Assembly (NCBI GenBank): GCA_029532625.1
Contig: JARFXM010000011.1
Coordinates: 2,542,001-2,606,000 of the forward strand
Direction of reading: 5' to 3'
DNA from: Lomentospora prolificans
Lineage: Eukaryota > Ascomycota > Sordariomycetes > Microascales > Microascaceae
Length of the DNA: 64,000 bases
The notes beneath the pieces were generated by a model. The model searched no databases, had not been told where the DNA came from, and saw only the letters and a program-made list of their open reading frames with translations. Positions 34,869-45,928 of this stretch are shown here, one piece after another. Each line of letters opens with the position of its first letter. Position 1 is the first letter of the stretch. The position numbers and the translations under genes are program-made.

Positions 34869-37050
34869 TTACGAGTGTTCCGCAATAATCAAATCCGCGG
34901 CCTGTTCCAGCTGTTAGCTTTTGGATCGTTTTTTGAGTTAGTGGGGGGTCCTCACCTTCTCGCCGATTGCGTAGGCCTCCGCGCTGAGATGCGAACTTGG
35001 GAGGATCGGGATAACGCTCATATCCACGACCCTCAGGCCAGAGGCGCCATGGACCTTCAGCTCAGGACCTACAACACCACCCTTCTCCTTCGGCATCATG
35101 GCGGCCGTGCAGCATGGATGCATGTAGGAAAACACCATGGTCTCCTTGATGTACTGGATCAAGTCCTCATCTGACTGTAGCTCATCGGGGGGCCCCCACA
35201 CAAGCGGCTCGTATTGCTTCACAGTTGGTGTGTTGAAAACCTCGCGGAGGTACTTGATGTGCGCGAGATGGACATCGAAATCCACGGGATTAGAGCCCGT
35301 TCGGTAATCCACGATAGGTTGCTCAAAATGATTCGCCGGGTCGAGCCTTACTGTGCCTCGACTAAGGGTATGCAAAGAAATAAGGGGGAGTGCGGTTCCC
35401 CCCGTGGCATAGGGGCTCTCCAAGCTAGGGAGCTCGGGGTTTTCGAAGAGATCCGCGAGCACGGACAGTTGGAGCTCGTAACCGGCGATCATCTCAGGGT
35501 CATCGCGGTAGTCCAGTGGGAGGAAGGATGCAGCGGTGCCGCTGGTGACTTGATCGCGGATCTTGGCTACGATGGTTGCATACTCGCTTGTCACATTAAC
35601 AAGAGACAGGAAGAGAGCCATGTTGGCCATGGCAAGCGTATAAGGACCGCGGGCGGGCACTTCGTCGAAACCAGCGGTGGCGTCCGCGAGGAAGTCGTCG
35701 TCAAGCATGTCAGTTGCAAGGGGGAACCAGTCGGCAGGCTTGGTATCTATACAGAAAGTTGATGAGGCATGTTATCAACTGGCAATAAACGGGGTAAAAC
35801 TTACAATTCCACTCGAGCCCAGGTCCGGAATGATCCTGGAAATTCGAGCCGACGCCAGGAAGATCCAAGACGACATCAATATCCGCCTGCTCGAGATAGG
35901 ACGCCGGGCCAATGCCACTCCTCTGGAGAATCGTCGGCGTGTGGAAGGTTCCCGCAGACAGGACAACCTCGAGATCAGCGGAGACAGTAAAGATGCTATC
36001 ATCACTCAGATCCCGGACCTCGACGATTGGCGTATGGTCGAGACCTTGTTCGTAAAGCACTCTGGTTACCTGATGCTTGACGAGAAGGTGATAATTTGAC
36101 CTCGTCTCGTTAACGGCAGTATAATGGCCAATCCCGGAATGGGAGCGTAGGAAGGTCACGGGATCTGCCGAAGTGGGAATCCAGCAGACACCGTTCTTGT
36201 CACCGCCAGCGCACTCCTCGAGTACGGGGGCGCCGAGTTCTTGAAAGCCGTCCCGGAAGACGTAGTGATCACCCCAAAGGAATGGAGGGAAACTGGAGTA
36301 GATGGGAGTAGATCCTCCGTAAGCATCCAAGTCCCAAGTGTACCCATGCTCAGCAACGACGCTGGCGGGCGGTTCAGTGAAAGTGACGCTCTGGTACGGG
36401 AGGCACTTAGCTACACCCTCTACTTTCTCATTTTGCCAGGACAATTCCTCTTCATCTTGGGCTACTGGGCTATTTGACTCACCTTTTTAAAATAGTCGTA
36501 GATTCCGTCCCAATCCCACTTTGTGTCACAATCATCGTATTCCGGGCCCAGGAGTTGGTTCCAGGCCTCGAAATCCCACTTCGAAGGTCGGTCAAAGAAC
36601 TGGCCATTGATGCAGCTACTTCCCCCGACGGCCTGTCCCGCCATGACGAAGGCGGTCTTATTCAACACCTCGGGGTTGGGTAGGGAGTTGAAGACGAAGG
36701 CAGTGGCGCTATCACCACCTTCACCGCGCCAGATAACCTGTGGCGGGTCGAAGACGCCAGCGGCATATTCAACCTCGCCGTACTCGATTACAAGGACCGA
36801 TTCTATCGCCACGCTAACGAGTTAGAAGCACGTTAAAACGCCACCAAAGAAGGGAGAAATGGGCATAATTAATACTGTCTGGGAAGGCCTCGCTGAGGCG
36901 ATCAGCGACCGTCAAGCCGGCGGTGCCGCCACCGGCAATGACAAAATCATACGAGTCATCGAGCTCCGACACTTGTCGCTTGATCACGCGGAGCGGCGAC
37001 GCACCAATGGACGCGACCAAGGAGGCGAATAAAGCGGCCTTGAGGGACAT
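34869..37050 (-). CDS. Secreted GMC oxidoreductase (glucose/aryl-alcohol oxidase-like)
   Basis: FAD-dependent extracellular oxidase that should produce H2O2 or a quinol from an alcohol or sugar; substrate unknown. Five exons on the minus strand (37050-36876, 36802-36483, 36390-35805, 35746-34956, 34910-34869) join in phase for 637 residues, a normal length. Signal peptide MSLKAALFASLVASIGASP; FAD dinucleotide motif DFVIAGGGTAGLTVADR; GMC signature 1 region MAGQAVGGSSCINGQFFDRP; second signature GTFHTPTILQRSGIGP. The C-terminal catalytic pair is His in YMHPCCTAAMMPKEKGGVV and His in PSSHLSAEAYAIGEK; both residues are present. The last exon adds LEQAADLIIAEHS. HPCC replaces the more usual H-x-G/V-G-T wording. 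H2O2 or electrons from such enzymes can feed AA9 LPMOs, and one is encoded in this window, but co-regulation is only a guess. Confidence 0.9.
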
Positions 37051-38518
37051 GTTTGCTCGCAGTGAGGGTCCTGACCGGAATACAAGGTGATCTGACAGCA
37101 CAGCGGCCTTCGAGACAATGGCGTTTATTATATTGTCGCCGGGTGCGTCGGGTCGTCCAGTCTGCGAGCTTCTCCGCCCATGCGGAAGTTCCTCAGAGCT
37201 TCGCTTAACGTGGCGGGGCAATTCACCGCCGTTAATATGCATCTGTTATACCCTTGACCTAGTAAGAAGTGAGGAGCCTGGTCTATATGGCAGACAGAGG
37301 AGCCATTGATTCGAACCCGTGCAGGGCTCGAGCGGTGCGTAAGCTCTCTCGGGGAGGGAGCTCCGCCCAAGTGGGAAGTCAACAAGCATACCATTCTCGC
37401 CAGAAATGGGGCCGGCCTTGCATACCCGTAAGTGGGGGAGGGGGTATGGCGCGTAAAATGGGCGAGACGGGTAGGATTAGACAAGTAAATTCGGAGGCGG
37501 GGGTTGCGCCGGAAACAAGGGGCCGCTTCCATCCGGCAGCTGACAGCCTGAAGTGGCATCTGGTGTGATTTCCGGACGTCGGCGTGCAGGAACCGGGAGG
37601 AGATTACCAGGTGAGATGCATGAATAATATGTTGTAATACTATTCCAAGGGGGGAGAAGAGGGGAAATATCCCCGGCCAGACGCCGTTAATCCGCGGCGC
37701 GAGAGGCCGTCCGTCTTATTTACAACCTGGAGGCAATGCCAAGTCATGCAAGGTTTTGTATACCCAGATAATACTACCGCAATGGTGTGACTATTCTCTC
37801 GAGCAGGGAATCCGGCCAACAGAAGGTGGCAGTACAACATTAGTAGTATTATTATTGTTATTATCACTTCCGCAGATCCAGAGTGAGACGAGGATCAAGA
37901 AAGAATAGAAGTCACCCAATGCAACATAGCCAGCTTCTCTCGTATTTCCAGTATTTCCAGAAAGAGCAAGGTTCAATTATTTCCTTTTTATCTCGCTATA
38001 CCGAAAAGTTAAACCACGAGCTCAATATTTCTTTACATAGTGGCCTCGAAGCTCTCGAAGAATATCGCTAAAGCTGCCCAGTATATGGCCTGGCTTTGAG
38101 GAATTTGACAGGCATAAGAGATATGAAGTCAGTTTCTGTAGGATAAGGCCAAACTAAAGTTTCCGATTTAGGGCATCAGCGATCCATGAGCATCACCGGC
38201 CGAATAGAGAGGTACAGATCTCTGACATACAAAGTCGCCATCTTATTTTAAAGTGGTTTGAAGACGGTAATTACATGTAATATCCGAGAAGGGCCAAACA
38301 TTCACGGATAGAATCACGGATAGATGTGGTATATTATGGTCCAGCGCAGCCCTACGGCTCCGAACTCGCCTCTCTATAGGGGTTAGCACATGTGGATTCC
38401 CATTGATCCGTGATATTTAGCAGCCTCCGGTCGTAGTACAACTTTAAACTCATGCTGGCTCAAGCTAGCAGCTTCATGGAACCAATTAGGGCGCACAGTT
38501 TTCAACAACGGGTAACAC
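37051..38518. other. Intergenic
   Basis: Promoter side of the GMC gene and spacer to tRNA-Ile. Frames present on both strands are short and mostly start without ATG. There is a (TAT)n-like AT run at about 37840-37865. No gene recognised. Confidence 0.5.
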
Positions 38519-38614
38519 GGTCGGTTAGCTCAGTTGGTTAGAGCGTGGTACTAATAAACTATCCGGTTTATCAAGTAAATGCCAAGGTCATGAGTTCGAC
38601 CCTCATACTGACCA
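38519..38614 (+). tRNA. tRNA-Ile (anticodon AAU), 22-nt intron
   Basis: Acceptor GGTCGGT / ACTGACC (one G-T pair), D-arm TAGCTCAGTTGGTTAGAGC, anticodon stem TGGTA / TGCCA, anticodon AAT at 38553-38555, T-arm ATGAG-TTCGACC-CTCAT, discriminator A at 38614. A 22-nt intron (38557-38578) sits after position 37, the standard nuclear tRNA intron site. T6 at 38624-38629 is the Pol III terminator. Confidence 0.93.
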
Positions 38615-38652
38615 TCGACGTCATTTTTTGGGGTCGTCCTTCGGACTTTCTC

Positions 38653-38667
38653 TTTTTTTTTTTTTTT
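38653..38667. repeat. T15 homopolymer
   Basis: Uninterrupted T run just past the tRNA-Ile terminator, in the 3' flank of the GFA gene. Confidence 0.9.
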
Positions 38668-38842
38668 CATCTAAATCTTTCTTGGTTGGGAGGGATAGCG
38701 TGGATAAATCACACTGCTACTGGAGGAAATCGGGCAACGGGGTACAGGAACGTGTGTTGAATGAAGTATATCTTTCAATTGAACTATTAAAGACTACCCG
38801 TTACTGTCGTCCGCACTTGGTTTTTATTCCTTAATCTCAGCT

Positions 38843-39401
38843 TTATGAAATACGTCTAGAAGATGTTAGCTTCAACGCAAAGGCCCGGGGAAGTAGGAAA
38901 TACGGACCGGGTATCTCTGGCATCCACGGCGTGCGGTCCTCGCAGAAAAACTCGCCCTTGGGTGGAAACGACTCGGGCTGGTCAAATGTTCCCCACATGA
39001 CATATCGGAACTGGTTCGCAGCTTGTTCCTGCATTCACTGTTAGTCCCCAGGCCTGAGACCTGGATTTCAAGCAGGGTCAAGCTTGCTTACTCCGTATTC
39101 GCAGATAAAAGCGCCGCAGTTTTCGCAAAATTCCCGGGTTACCCCGTTGTCCTGCTTAAAAACTCGTGGCGTTCCCTTGTCATACCGGAAGCCGTCCACA
39201 GAAACCTAGTGGGAAATCAAGTCAGGCATGATCGTGTAGAGGACTCGCTAATCTCACCTTGGTTGTGAGACCGTAGTTGGTTCCAAATGCCCGCCGACAA
39301 CTTAAGCAATGGCAGAGTGAAGTTCGCGCGGCCTCCGGCGAGTCGAGAGTCACACTATACTGAAGCGTGTCGCAGACGCACCTTCCTTTATATGTCGGCA
39401 T
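38843..39401 (-). CDS. GFA-domain protein (CENP-V/GFA family zinc protein)
   Basis: Small zinc protein of the glutathione-dependent formaldehyde-activating fold family; most members have no proven reaction. Three exons on the minus strand (39401-39258, 39205-39092, 39028-38843) join in phase for 147 residues, a typical length. Zinc ligands: Cys8/Cys10 (CVC), Cys30/Cys32/Cys35 (CHCLSC) and Cys75/Cys78 (CENC), with Cys83. Later family phrases follow: FRYVMWGTFDQPESFPPKGE for the usual 'V.GTLDDP...P', and W-MPEIPG near the end. Introns are 52 and 63 nt. The start codon directly abuts an uninterrupted A26 tract on the coding strand (39402-39427). The ATG choice is fixed by the conserved KGRCVC opening. 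Confidence 0.88.
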
Positions 39402-39427
39402 TTTTTTTTTTTTTTTTTTTTTTTTTT
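39401..39427. repeat. 27-nt T/A homopolymer at a start codon
   Basis: T27 on the plus strand; on the minus strand, 26 adenines run directly into the ATG of the GFA gene. It probably lies in the 5' UTR or core promoter. Confidence 0.9.
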
Positions 39428-40285
39428 CGATTAGGCTTGTCGAGGTCAGGAATGTATGCCGAATAAATTTTGTTATAGTCGGAAGTTCTCCGTGCTAAAG
39501 GGCATGTCGTGACAATGGCTCGATTAAAGGTCGACGCCCACTATTAATACTAATAGTATTGCTTACGTCGTGATTGCGTCTGCGCCTGGGAGCTGTGAGT
39601 TGTCGAGCTTCGCGCTAAGGAATTTGTGTTAAGACATCAAGAAATGGCTTCCGTCCCCTCTGCTCCTACTGCCCACCGAAAGTGCCAGCATTTGTCGATC
39701 TCTCGTGTGGCTAGAGGTTTTTAACTATTAATTGATATTTCTCCTACCGCCGTGAAGCTGTATTGATGACGCCTGCTGTCACCAATTTATGCCAGTGATT
39801 TGCTCTAGCCATCGTGGTCTTCAGTAAGTGATCGCTCGGTCGCCTAGGGCACACCGATCAACGTTGGGAAGGTTGCCTAGGACCTTTATATAGAAAAAGT
39901 TAGCCGGGTCGAAATTGATATCGCTCCTAGTTGCCGCTGAATAGTAGCCCTCGCGTAAGCAGGTTCCTGTGCTACCATCACCATCGATTGTCTCCAGCCA
40001 GCTGGCGCAGCCTAATTTGCCAGGCAGTGCAGGCACCAGTCTGAGCCATGCATTGCTGACGGACTCACTCCCCGAACATGGCCAGCTGGTTAATAGTCCC
40101 TGCTTCACACCGCAGCCACTGAAGAGATGCGAAGGGGATACAGATGCACAGCAGGCTTACACCACCAAATACGGGCGATAGCCGGCGAGATGATGCAAGA
40201 TATAATAGACATCTCATGGACACTCCTTATGACTCCCTTACCCAATCCTGAGCCGGCAATGTCGCTGCATCTTAAACCTTAAATC
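39428..40285. other. Intergenic, divergent promoters
   Basis: Lies between the GFA gene (minus) and the F-box gene (plus). A 95-codon minus-strand frame at 39821-40108 starts at GTG and resembles nothing, so it is not called. No repeats seen. Confidence 0.5.
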
Positions 40286-41749
40286 ATGCCCCTGGACTCT
40301 CTACCAACAGAATTACAGTGCGCCATCTACCGCCTGCTCGACCCGATTAGCCTCATCGCCATTAGTCAGACCAACGCTCGACTTCGAGCGCTGATTGACC
40401 CGCAGGCGGGGCATTTCGTTGAGCGACTACTTGCGCTCGAGACTCACCTGCAATATGGGGGCCCACTCCTTAGCTTCCGTGCCCGAGACAACCGCTTGAC
40501 CCCAGAATATTCAAAGTCACGATGGAGTCCGATGCGTTGGGCCTGCTGCCGCTGCATGCGCCTTCTGCCTCATACATCCTTTGACAATCACGCTATCCTC
40601 CAGTTGGTTTATAGGAAGCCTCTTGCCGATAGCCCCAGTGTGTCCAGGCCTCTCACCAGCTGGGAACCCACGCCGGCCCGTTCCTGGAAACGAGACAACG
40701 AGGATGAGCGGGACGACCGGGCACCCAAGACAGGTCTGGGTCGGCTGCGCTACCACCTTTGCATCACCAGAGGCGCGGGTCCTGACGGAGGAAATAGCAT
40801 GTCTTCCGCGGAAAGACTCGAGCAATACGTCATCTGCGGAATGACTGAGTTCGAGAATATGACGCTGGAAGAGTTCGTCAATCTCGACGACAGCGAAAGA
40901 ATGCGCATATTTGACGCAAATGCCCGCGTGATTGAGATCGAACGATGTGGCAGCAAACGCAAGCTTCGCAGGTGTCTCGAATGCAGGTACCAGCGGGGGC
41001 AGCTGACCCCGTCGCTCAATCGAGGCAGGGGCAGTGACAACTTTCCCATCGTGCCCAGCCGGTCGGTAAACTTCGACATGAAACTTGACCGGTGGTTCCC
41101 TGGGTTCTCGGATTACTTGGAGAGCAGGCGGCCTGACGTCGAGGCGGCTGTGTTTACAGATTATCATGGCCCAGCCATTACCAACAGGCTTTGGGCGACG
41201 TATATGGCTCGTTGCCCTGAATGCGAGGGCTGGAAAGAGCTGCGAGACTTTAGAATCGGTGGATGGATTGCGCTCTGCAATGCTTGCCTTGCGAAAAAGA
41301 ATAGCCGCGCAGAGCTCGCAAAGGCGTTGCAAGACTGGGCTCTCAACCTCATTAATAGCCAGCTTCTCGTGCTCTCTAACCGTCTACTACGAGGCTGGGG
41401 CAACAATTATGGGTTGATAGAGGTTATACCGCACATGTACCGACATGAGGTTAGGAACATGATTCGGCAGAATTCTTGTCTCTCCAAATACAGATATAAG
41501 GCGTTGGGGTATGCAGATTTAGCAGTTCTCAACCTTCTGCAGTCCCAAGCGAAGGATCTTGTGCGCCGAATTCGAGAGAACGCCGAAACTACGGAAACTT
41601 TGGAGAATTGGTATACCGAGTGGGTGCAGGAATTCCCCAAGGCCGAAGCAGCATGGTGGTGGTTGAGGGATTGCGATGGGGAGATCACGGCCAATCCTGA
41701 CCTTTTGGTTGAGTGGGCTCTCGCAAGGGATGGTGCGCAGCTAGACTGA
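40286..41749 (+). CDS. F-box protein with cysteine-pair motifs
   Basis: Putative substrate adaptor of an SCF ubiquitin ligase. Intronless, 487 residues from ATG at 40286. The N-terminus is an F-box (MPLDSLPTELQCAIYRLLDP, then SLIAISQTNARLRALI; residues 1-40). Cys pairs occur at CCRCMRLLPHTSF, RRCLECRYQRG and CPECEGWKEL...CNACL, suggesting a structural zinc site, a pattern seen in fungal F-box proteins of this layout. The rest is helical and ends ...LVEWALARDGAQLD. It converges on the F-box/ankyrin gene with 92 bp between stop codons. Target unknown. Confidence 0.86.
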   Translation: MPLDSLPTELQCAIYRLLDPISLIAISQTNARLRALIDPQAGHFVERLLALETHLQYGGPLLSFRARDNRLTPEYSKSRWSPMRWACCRCMRLLPHTSFDNHAILQLVYRKPLADSPSVSRPLTSWEPTPARSWKRDNEDERDDRAPKTGLGRLRYHLCITRGAGPDGGNSMSSAERLEQYVICGMTEFENMTLEEFVNLDDSERMRIFDANARVIEIERCGSKRKLRRCLECRYQRGQLTPSLNRGRGSDNFPIVPSRSVNFDMKLDRWFPGFSDYLESRRPDVEAAVFTDYHGPAITNRLWATYMARCPECEGWKELRDFRIGGWIALCNACLAKKNSRAELAKALQDWALNLINSQLLVLSNRLLRGWGNNYGLIEVIPHMYRHEVRNMIRQNSCLSKYRYKALGYADLAVLNLLQSQAKDLVRRIRENAETTETLENWYTEWVQEFPKAEAAWWWLRDCDGEITANPDLLVEWALARDGAQLD

Positions 41750-41841
41750 GAATGACGAGGCGGCTTGGATGTTTTTCTATTTCATCATAGTAAAAATACT
41801 TGGCATCCAATCCCTCACCTTTGGTTCCATTTTCACACTCA

Positions 41842-43675
41842 TTAATAATTCGGGTGCATTCTCGTCGCGCCGCTTGTGATAATATGCTGAATCCACACCC
41901 GCCACGGCATCTCCGATCTCCAGCGAAGGGGAGGAGAGGGAAGTTGACCACTTTTGAACTGTTCCGCCACTCTAGTCTGCAGCATATCTACCTGACCGAT
42001 TCCCATCTCCTCTAACCTTTTTATAATCGCCCTGGCTCCGTTGCAATCACGACACTGTGCCGCCATCATTGGTGTCCAGCGTTCCTCGTCATCGCCCCTG
42101 AAGGAGAGATCTACCGGCGTGCCGGCTTCTACTAATATTTCAAACGCGTCAAGATCTCCGCTCTGACACGCAAAGAACAAGGGCCACATGGCGAGAGGTC
42201 TGTCACCTCCCAAGGCCGATTTCGGATCATACACCTTCTTCTCGAGGGTTAGGTAGCGCAGAACGTCGTATGACCTAGCCGTGACACACTCGGCGGCCAG
42301 TCGTATCCATGCGTCTTGATCCAGAAAAGCCTCGATGCCATGGTCAAGGAGGAACTCAATCACCTCGACGCTTCCTCCGATCGCGGCGGCCCTGAGTGTC
42401 AAGACGCTGAAGGGTGCGTGGCGTTCGACATGGAGCCAGGCCAAAAGGTCCAAATCTCCCAGCCATGCCGCGATGGTGACGGGCGTCGAATGAATCAGCA
42501 AGTCGGCATACTTATCTCGAACCCGAACTAGTCCGTGAATCGACTCACCCGGATAACGGGTACTTTGTTGATCCACGTGAGCGCCTAGCTGGAAGAAAAG
42601 CCCCATCATTTCACGATTCCGATTCACGCAGGCCCATCGAAGACCGTACTGGGCAGCCCAGCTCCAGTCATGGCCTGGTTCAGGGTCGGTGGTTCGGATG
42701 TAGTCTATGATGGCCCGAACAAAGTCCAGTCGGTTGAGCTGGGCCGCCTCAACCAGCGGGAACTGGAGGTAGAACCCCTCCAAGGATGGGTTGTGAGACA
42801 TGAGCAAGTTAAACATGGAAGAGTTATCCAGTCGGACTGCGGTAGTGATACAGTTCCATTCCTTGCCATCTGTAGCCTCATCAAGAACGACTCTCTCTGA
42901 CGAGAGTATGTCTCGTACGAGATCCAACTGCCCTGTCGCAACCGCTGCGTGCAGCGGGGTTCCAAAGAGGTCACTGGCCCGGGACATTGAATCGTTCGGG
43001 TTCACGCTTTCCAGAGCAGCAGTGAGGTAAGGGCGATATACCTGCGGCTGCTCAAGCAAGACTGAGGCGACCCTAAGGTGCTCGCTCCACGCCTCAGATG
43101 AGGTTTTCGAGTGAGTCGCCGGGTTTGCCTGGCTGCCCCATGGCAGTGGGATGGTGAAGTGGGCGATTAGATACGAAGAGTCGACTAGAAGCCTATTTAC
43201 GCCAAATTCGTGAATATGACGGCACAGCGTATATAGTGCCGCCCGGCGATCTGAGGAAGAGACGATACCGCAAGTGTCCAAGATGCGATTCAGGAGAACG
43301 GAAATGTTGGAATCCCAGTCCACATCGGGACCTTTCGCAAATGGTCGCCGTTCTAAAAAACGGGCCACGAACAGGCTGAAGGAGGTCACAACATCCGTCG
43401 ACGGAAGGTTTGTTGATTCTTGATACCCAGGCCCATTGGCAAAATTACGATCGAACAAACATTCGGATTCGATGAGGCGTAGGACCTCATTGTCGAAGAA
43501 CCCTGGGAGCAGGCGCCCGCGGTTAGCTATTAACAAACTCATTCCCCCGCCACGGGTGGCACGTACTGCAAACTGCGCGTAGCCGGACGGCAGCGGATAG
43601 ACCCAGATCTAGCACTGCTTGTCGGAGCAAGAGCTGGACAATCTCTAGCGGAAGATGTAAAAGTCGCAGACCCAT
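41842..43675 (-). CDS. F-box + ankyrin-repeat protein
   Basis: Two exons, 43675-43567 and 43502-41842, join in phase (GTACGT...CCCAG, 64 nt) for 589 residues. Exon 1 supplies the F-box-like start MGLRLLHLPLEIVQLLLRQA followed by LDLGLSAAVRLRAVC, and joins to RFFDNEVLRLIESECL. The single large frame has an in-frame ATG at 43542 inside the intron, which would miss this domain. Ankyrin repeats follow (GTPLHAAVATGQLDLVRDIL, AAWLGDLDLLAWLHVE, AAAIGGSVEVIEFLLDHGIE, FFACQSGDLDAFEILVEAG, WTPMMAAQCRDCNGARAI). Such proteins are expanded in filamentous fungi and probably recruit targets to SCF complexes; the target is unknown. No stop or frameshift. Confidence 0.85.
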
Positions 43676-44808
43676 TATTCTTGGACTTGGATCATATTCT
43701 TGGACTTGGATGTTCTGGGGTTAAGCATGTTTTCTCTCCTCTCGCGATTAAACACCTCCGCTCCTCTCTCTTTTGCTAAATTGGCCACTGATAAGACGGA
43801 TAAACGTTGCTGCCTGATTTGCCTTCGGCTCAAGTAACCGTTATTGCGTATTCCTCCGTTATTGTGTATTCCTTTATCTGCATCGGATCCAGGAGCGGAT
43901 TGAGTGCGATTGGAATTATTGCGCGTTTATACTGTCCCAACTCTCCATATTTTATATGTTGAGTCTATTCGTAGAAAAATAAAACGGCCTCCTTTCCGTA
44001 TTTCAGACTTGCTCAAGATATTCACGCTAATTTGAAGTTAATGCATTGAAACAACGCCTCGTAGGCTTTTTATCCGACCGGGGCCCAGACCATTGCACAC
44101 GCAAGTAACATCATATCAACTCCTAAGCTGCCAGGTTCTCAAGAAAACCTTGCTTAACGTCCCGAAACACAACACAGTTGCGTAACGCCCCGCACCGTTA
44201 CCCTTCAATTTCCTTTTAGTTGGAGCGGGGAGGAATTGGCGTTGGGAGGTAAGCAGCCGGCTCCTCCGAAAAATCATCTCAAGCGCCAAAAGCGGCGGCG
44301 ACACCTCCAAAACCGCCCACATCGCTGACCTGGCAGTGGCCAACAGTGGCTTGGAGGCCGCTCGGGGAATGCTCGTGTGGCAAAGCCAGCGTCACGTCAA
44401 CGTGGACGCACAAGTAATGTGTGCCTGCCCCTGGCGAGATTGAGCCTCAGCCACATTCTTTCGGAGGCGTCTTGCGTTCGTCGACACGAGCAGGTGCCTC
44501 CGCAAACTAATGCATTGGAGCCTATGAAAAGCAAGCCGACTGATCCGTTGGAGAACCATTCCGTGGCTGAGTGCCGGCTGTGTTCTTCTTAGTCAGCCCA
44601 GCTAGTCGTCACACAAGGACGGACAACGTCAGCTCATCCCCGTATTTAGAATAAACCTCACCCCCTCCACCTTTTTTATATTTATCGTCAAGCATCAAAT
44701 TCAGGGTCATTTCCTTGTCTTCCAGCGGTTGCAACCATTCTCTCGTGACCAAGCGGCAAACCCCAACCACGCGGACCCAGGGCTCTTACTCATACCATCT
44801 CAACCACC
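43676..44808. other. Intergenic
   Basis: Divergent promoter region between the F-box/ankyrin and glycine-zipper genes. A small tandem repeat occurs at 43679-43710 (TTCTTGGACTTGGAT twice). TTTTTTATATTTA at about 44673 may serve as the TATA region of the downstream gene. No gene recognised. Confidence 0.5.
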
Positions 44809-45697
44809 ATGTCTAGTCAGGGCTACTACGGCGGAGGAGGGGGCGGGGGCCATTACGGCCATCAACAGCAAGGCGGATATGATCAAAACTACGGCCAGCA
44901 GGGCTATAACCAGGGCCCGGGATATGGTCAGGGCGGCGGCGGCTATCCACCCCAGGTTCGTTGTTCTCCCACTATCTCTATGGTGACCTCTAACAAACTA
45001 ACAATCTGCAGCAACAATATCACAATAGTCCTCCCCCAGCTCAGTCACCCTACCAGCAAGGCCCTGGATATGGCGCGCCTCAACAGCCTGGCTACGCTCC
45101 TTATCCCCCGCAGTCCGGTCATGGCCATCAGCCCTCCTATTACGGTTCGCCTGCGCCGCCACCGCAGCAACAGGGTTATGGCTCGCCTCCGCCTCCACAG
45201 CAGGGCTACGGAGCTCCCCCCCATTATGACCAGCGGGGCTCCTCGCCATATCCTCCCCAGCAGCAGTACCAAGGTGGTCACAATGCGGACTACGGAGCGC
45301 ATGCGCCTCATCAAGGTGGACATGATGCAGCCTATGGAGCGCAAGCGCCTTATCAAGGTGGCGCCCCTGCGTATCCCGGACAGCCAGGTGGCCCCGAGGG
45401 AGATCGAGGCCTAGGCGCAACCCTTATCGGCGGTGGCGGTGCCGCGTGGGCAGCTCACAAGGCCGGAGGTGGTATGCTGGCGAGTATTGGCGCCGCAGCG
45501 GCGGGTGCGATCGGCGCCAACATGGTTGAGAACAAGTTCAAGAAGTGAGTTTTATTTGATTGGCCGCAGAGGACGTGCTGCTAACTTTCCGCAGACACAA
45601 GAAAGACAAGAAGCATAAGAAGGAGAAGAAGTATAAGCACAGAGGTGGGGGACATGGCTCAGGCAGCAGCAGCGACGACAGTAGCGACTCGGATTAA
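44809..45697 (+). CDS. Q/G/Y/P-rich glycine-zipper protein
   Basis: Three exons (44809-44955, 45012-45544, 45595-45697) join in phase for 260 residues. The N-terminal 170 residues are a low-complexity prion-like domain rich in Gln, Gly, Tyr and Pro (GYYGGGGGGGHYGHQQQGGY; repeats of QQGYG and YGAxAPxQGG). Next comes a glycine-zipper stretch at about 183-218 (GLGATLIGGGGAAWAAHKAG, then GGGMLASIGAAAAGAIGAN), followed by a Lys/His-rich basic tail and acidic SSSDDSSDSD end. This layout (2TM glycine zipper, PF05433-like) is common in ascomycetes and in yeast stress-related proteins; likely membrane-associated or phase-separating. Intron 1 has a GTTCGT donor. Function unproven. Confidence 0.85.
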
Positions 45698-45928
45698 TCA
45701 ACTACCCAGGAGATGAAAGACGGGTTGCTGGCTTTAACAGCGTAACAACTCTCGAGCGGATTTTCCTTTTGTTACTAGTGATCATGAAATTCACATCTGG
45801 GAATATGGAAATGGAATGATATCCCTATTGGAAGATGTACTTTCTTCGTAATTACCTTTATAATAATGGACATACGTTCTCCATGATACACTGTGTGAAG
45901 GCGGCTCCTATCCGTTTGACGTCTCTCT

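Noticed and set aside
35214..36099. Plus-strand frames over the GMC gene
   Set aside because: They are shadows of the oxidoreductase exons on the minus strand.
39821..40108. 95-codon minus-strand frame with Cys residues
   Set aside because: Starts at GTG, no signal peptide, no homologous pattern and no clear splice partners.
43540..43542. ATG at 43542 as the start of the F-box/ankyrin gene
   Set aside because: It lies inside a consensus intron; an upstream exon (43675-43567) encodes the F-box and joins in phase.
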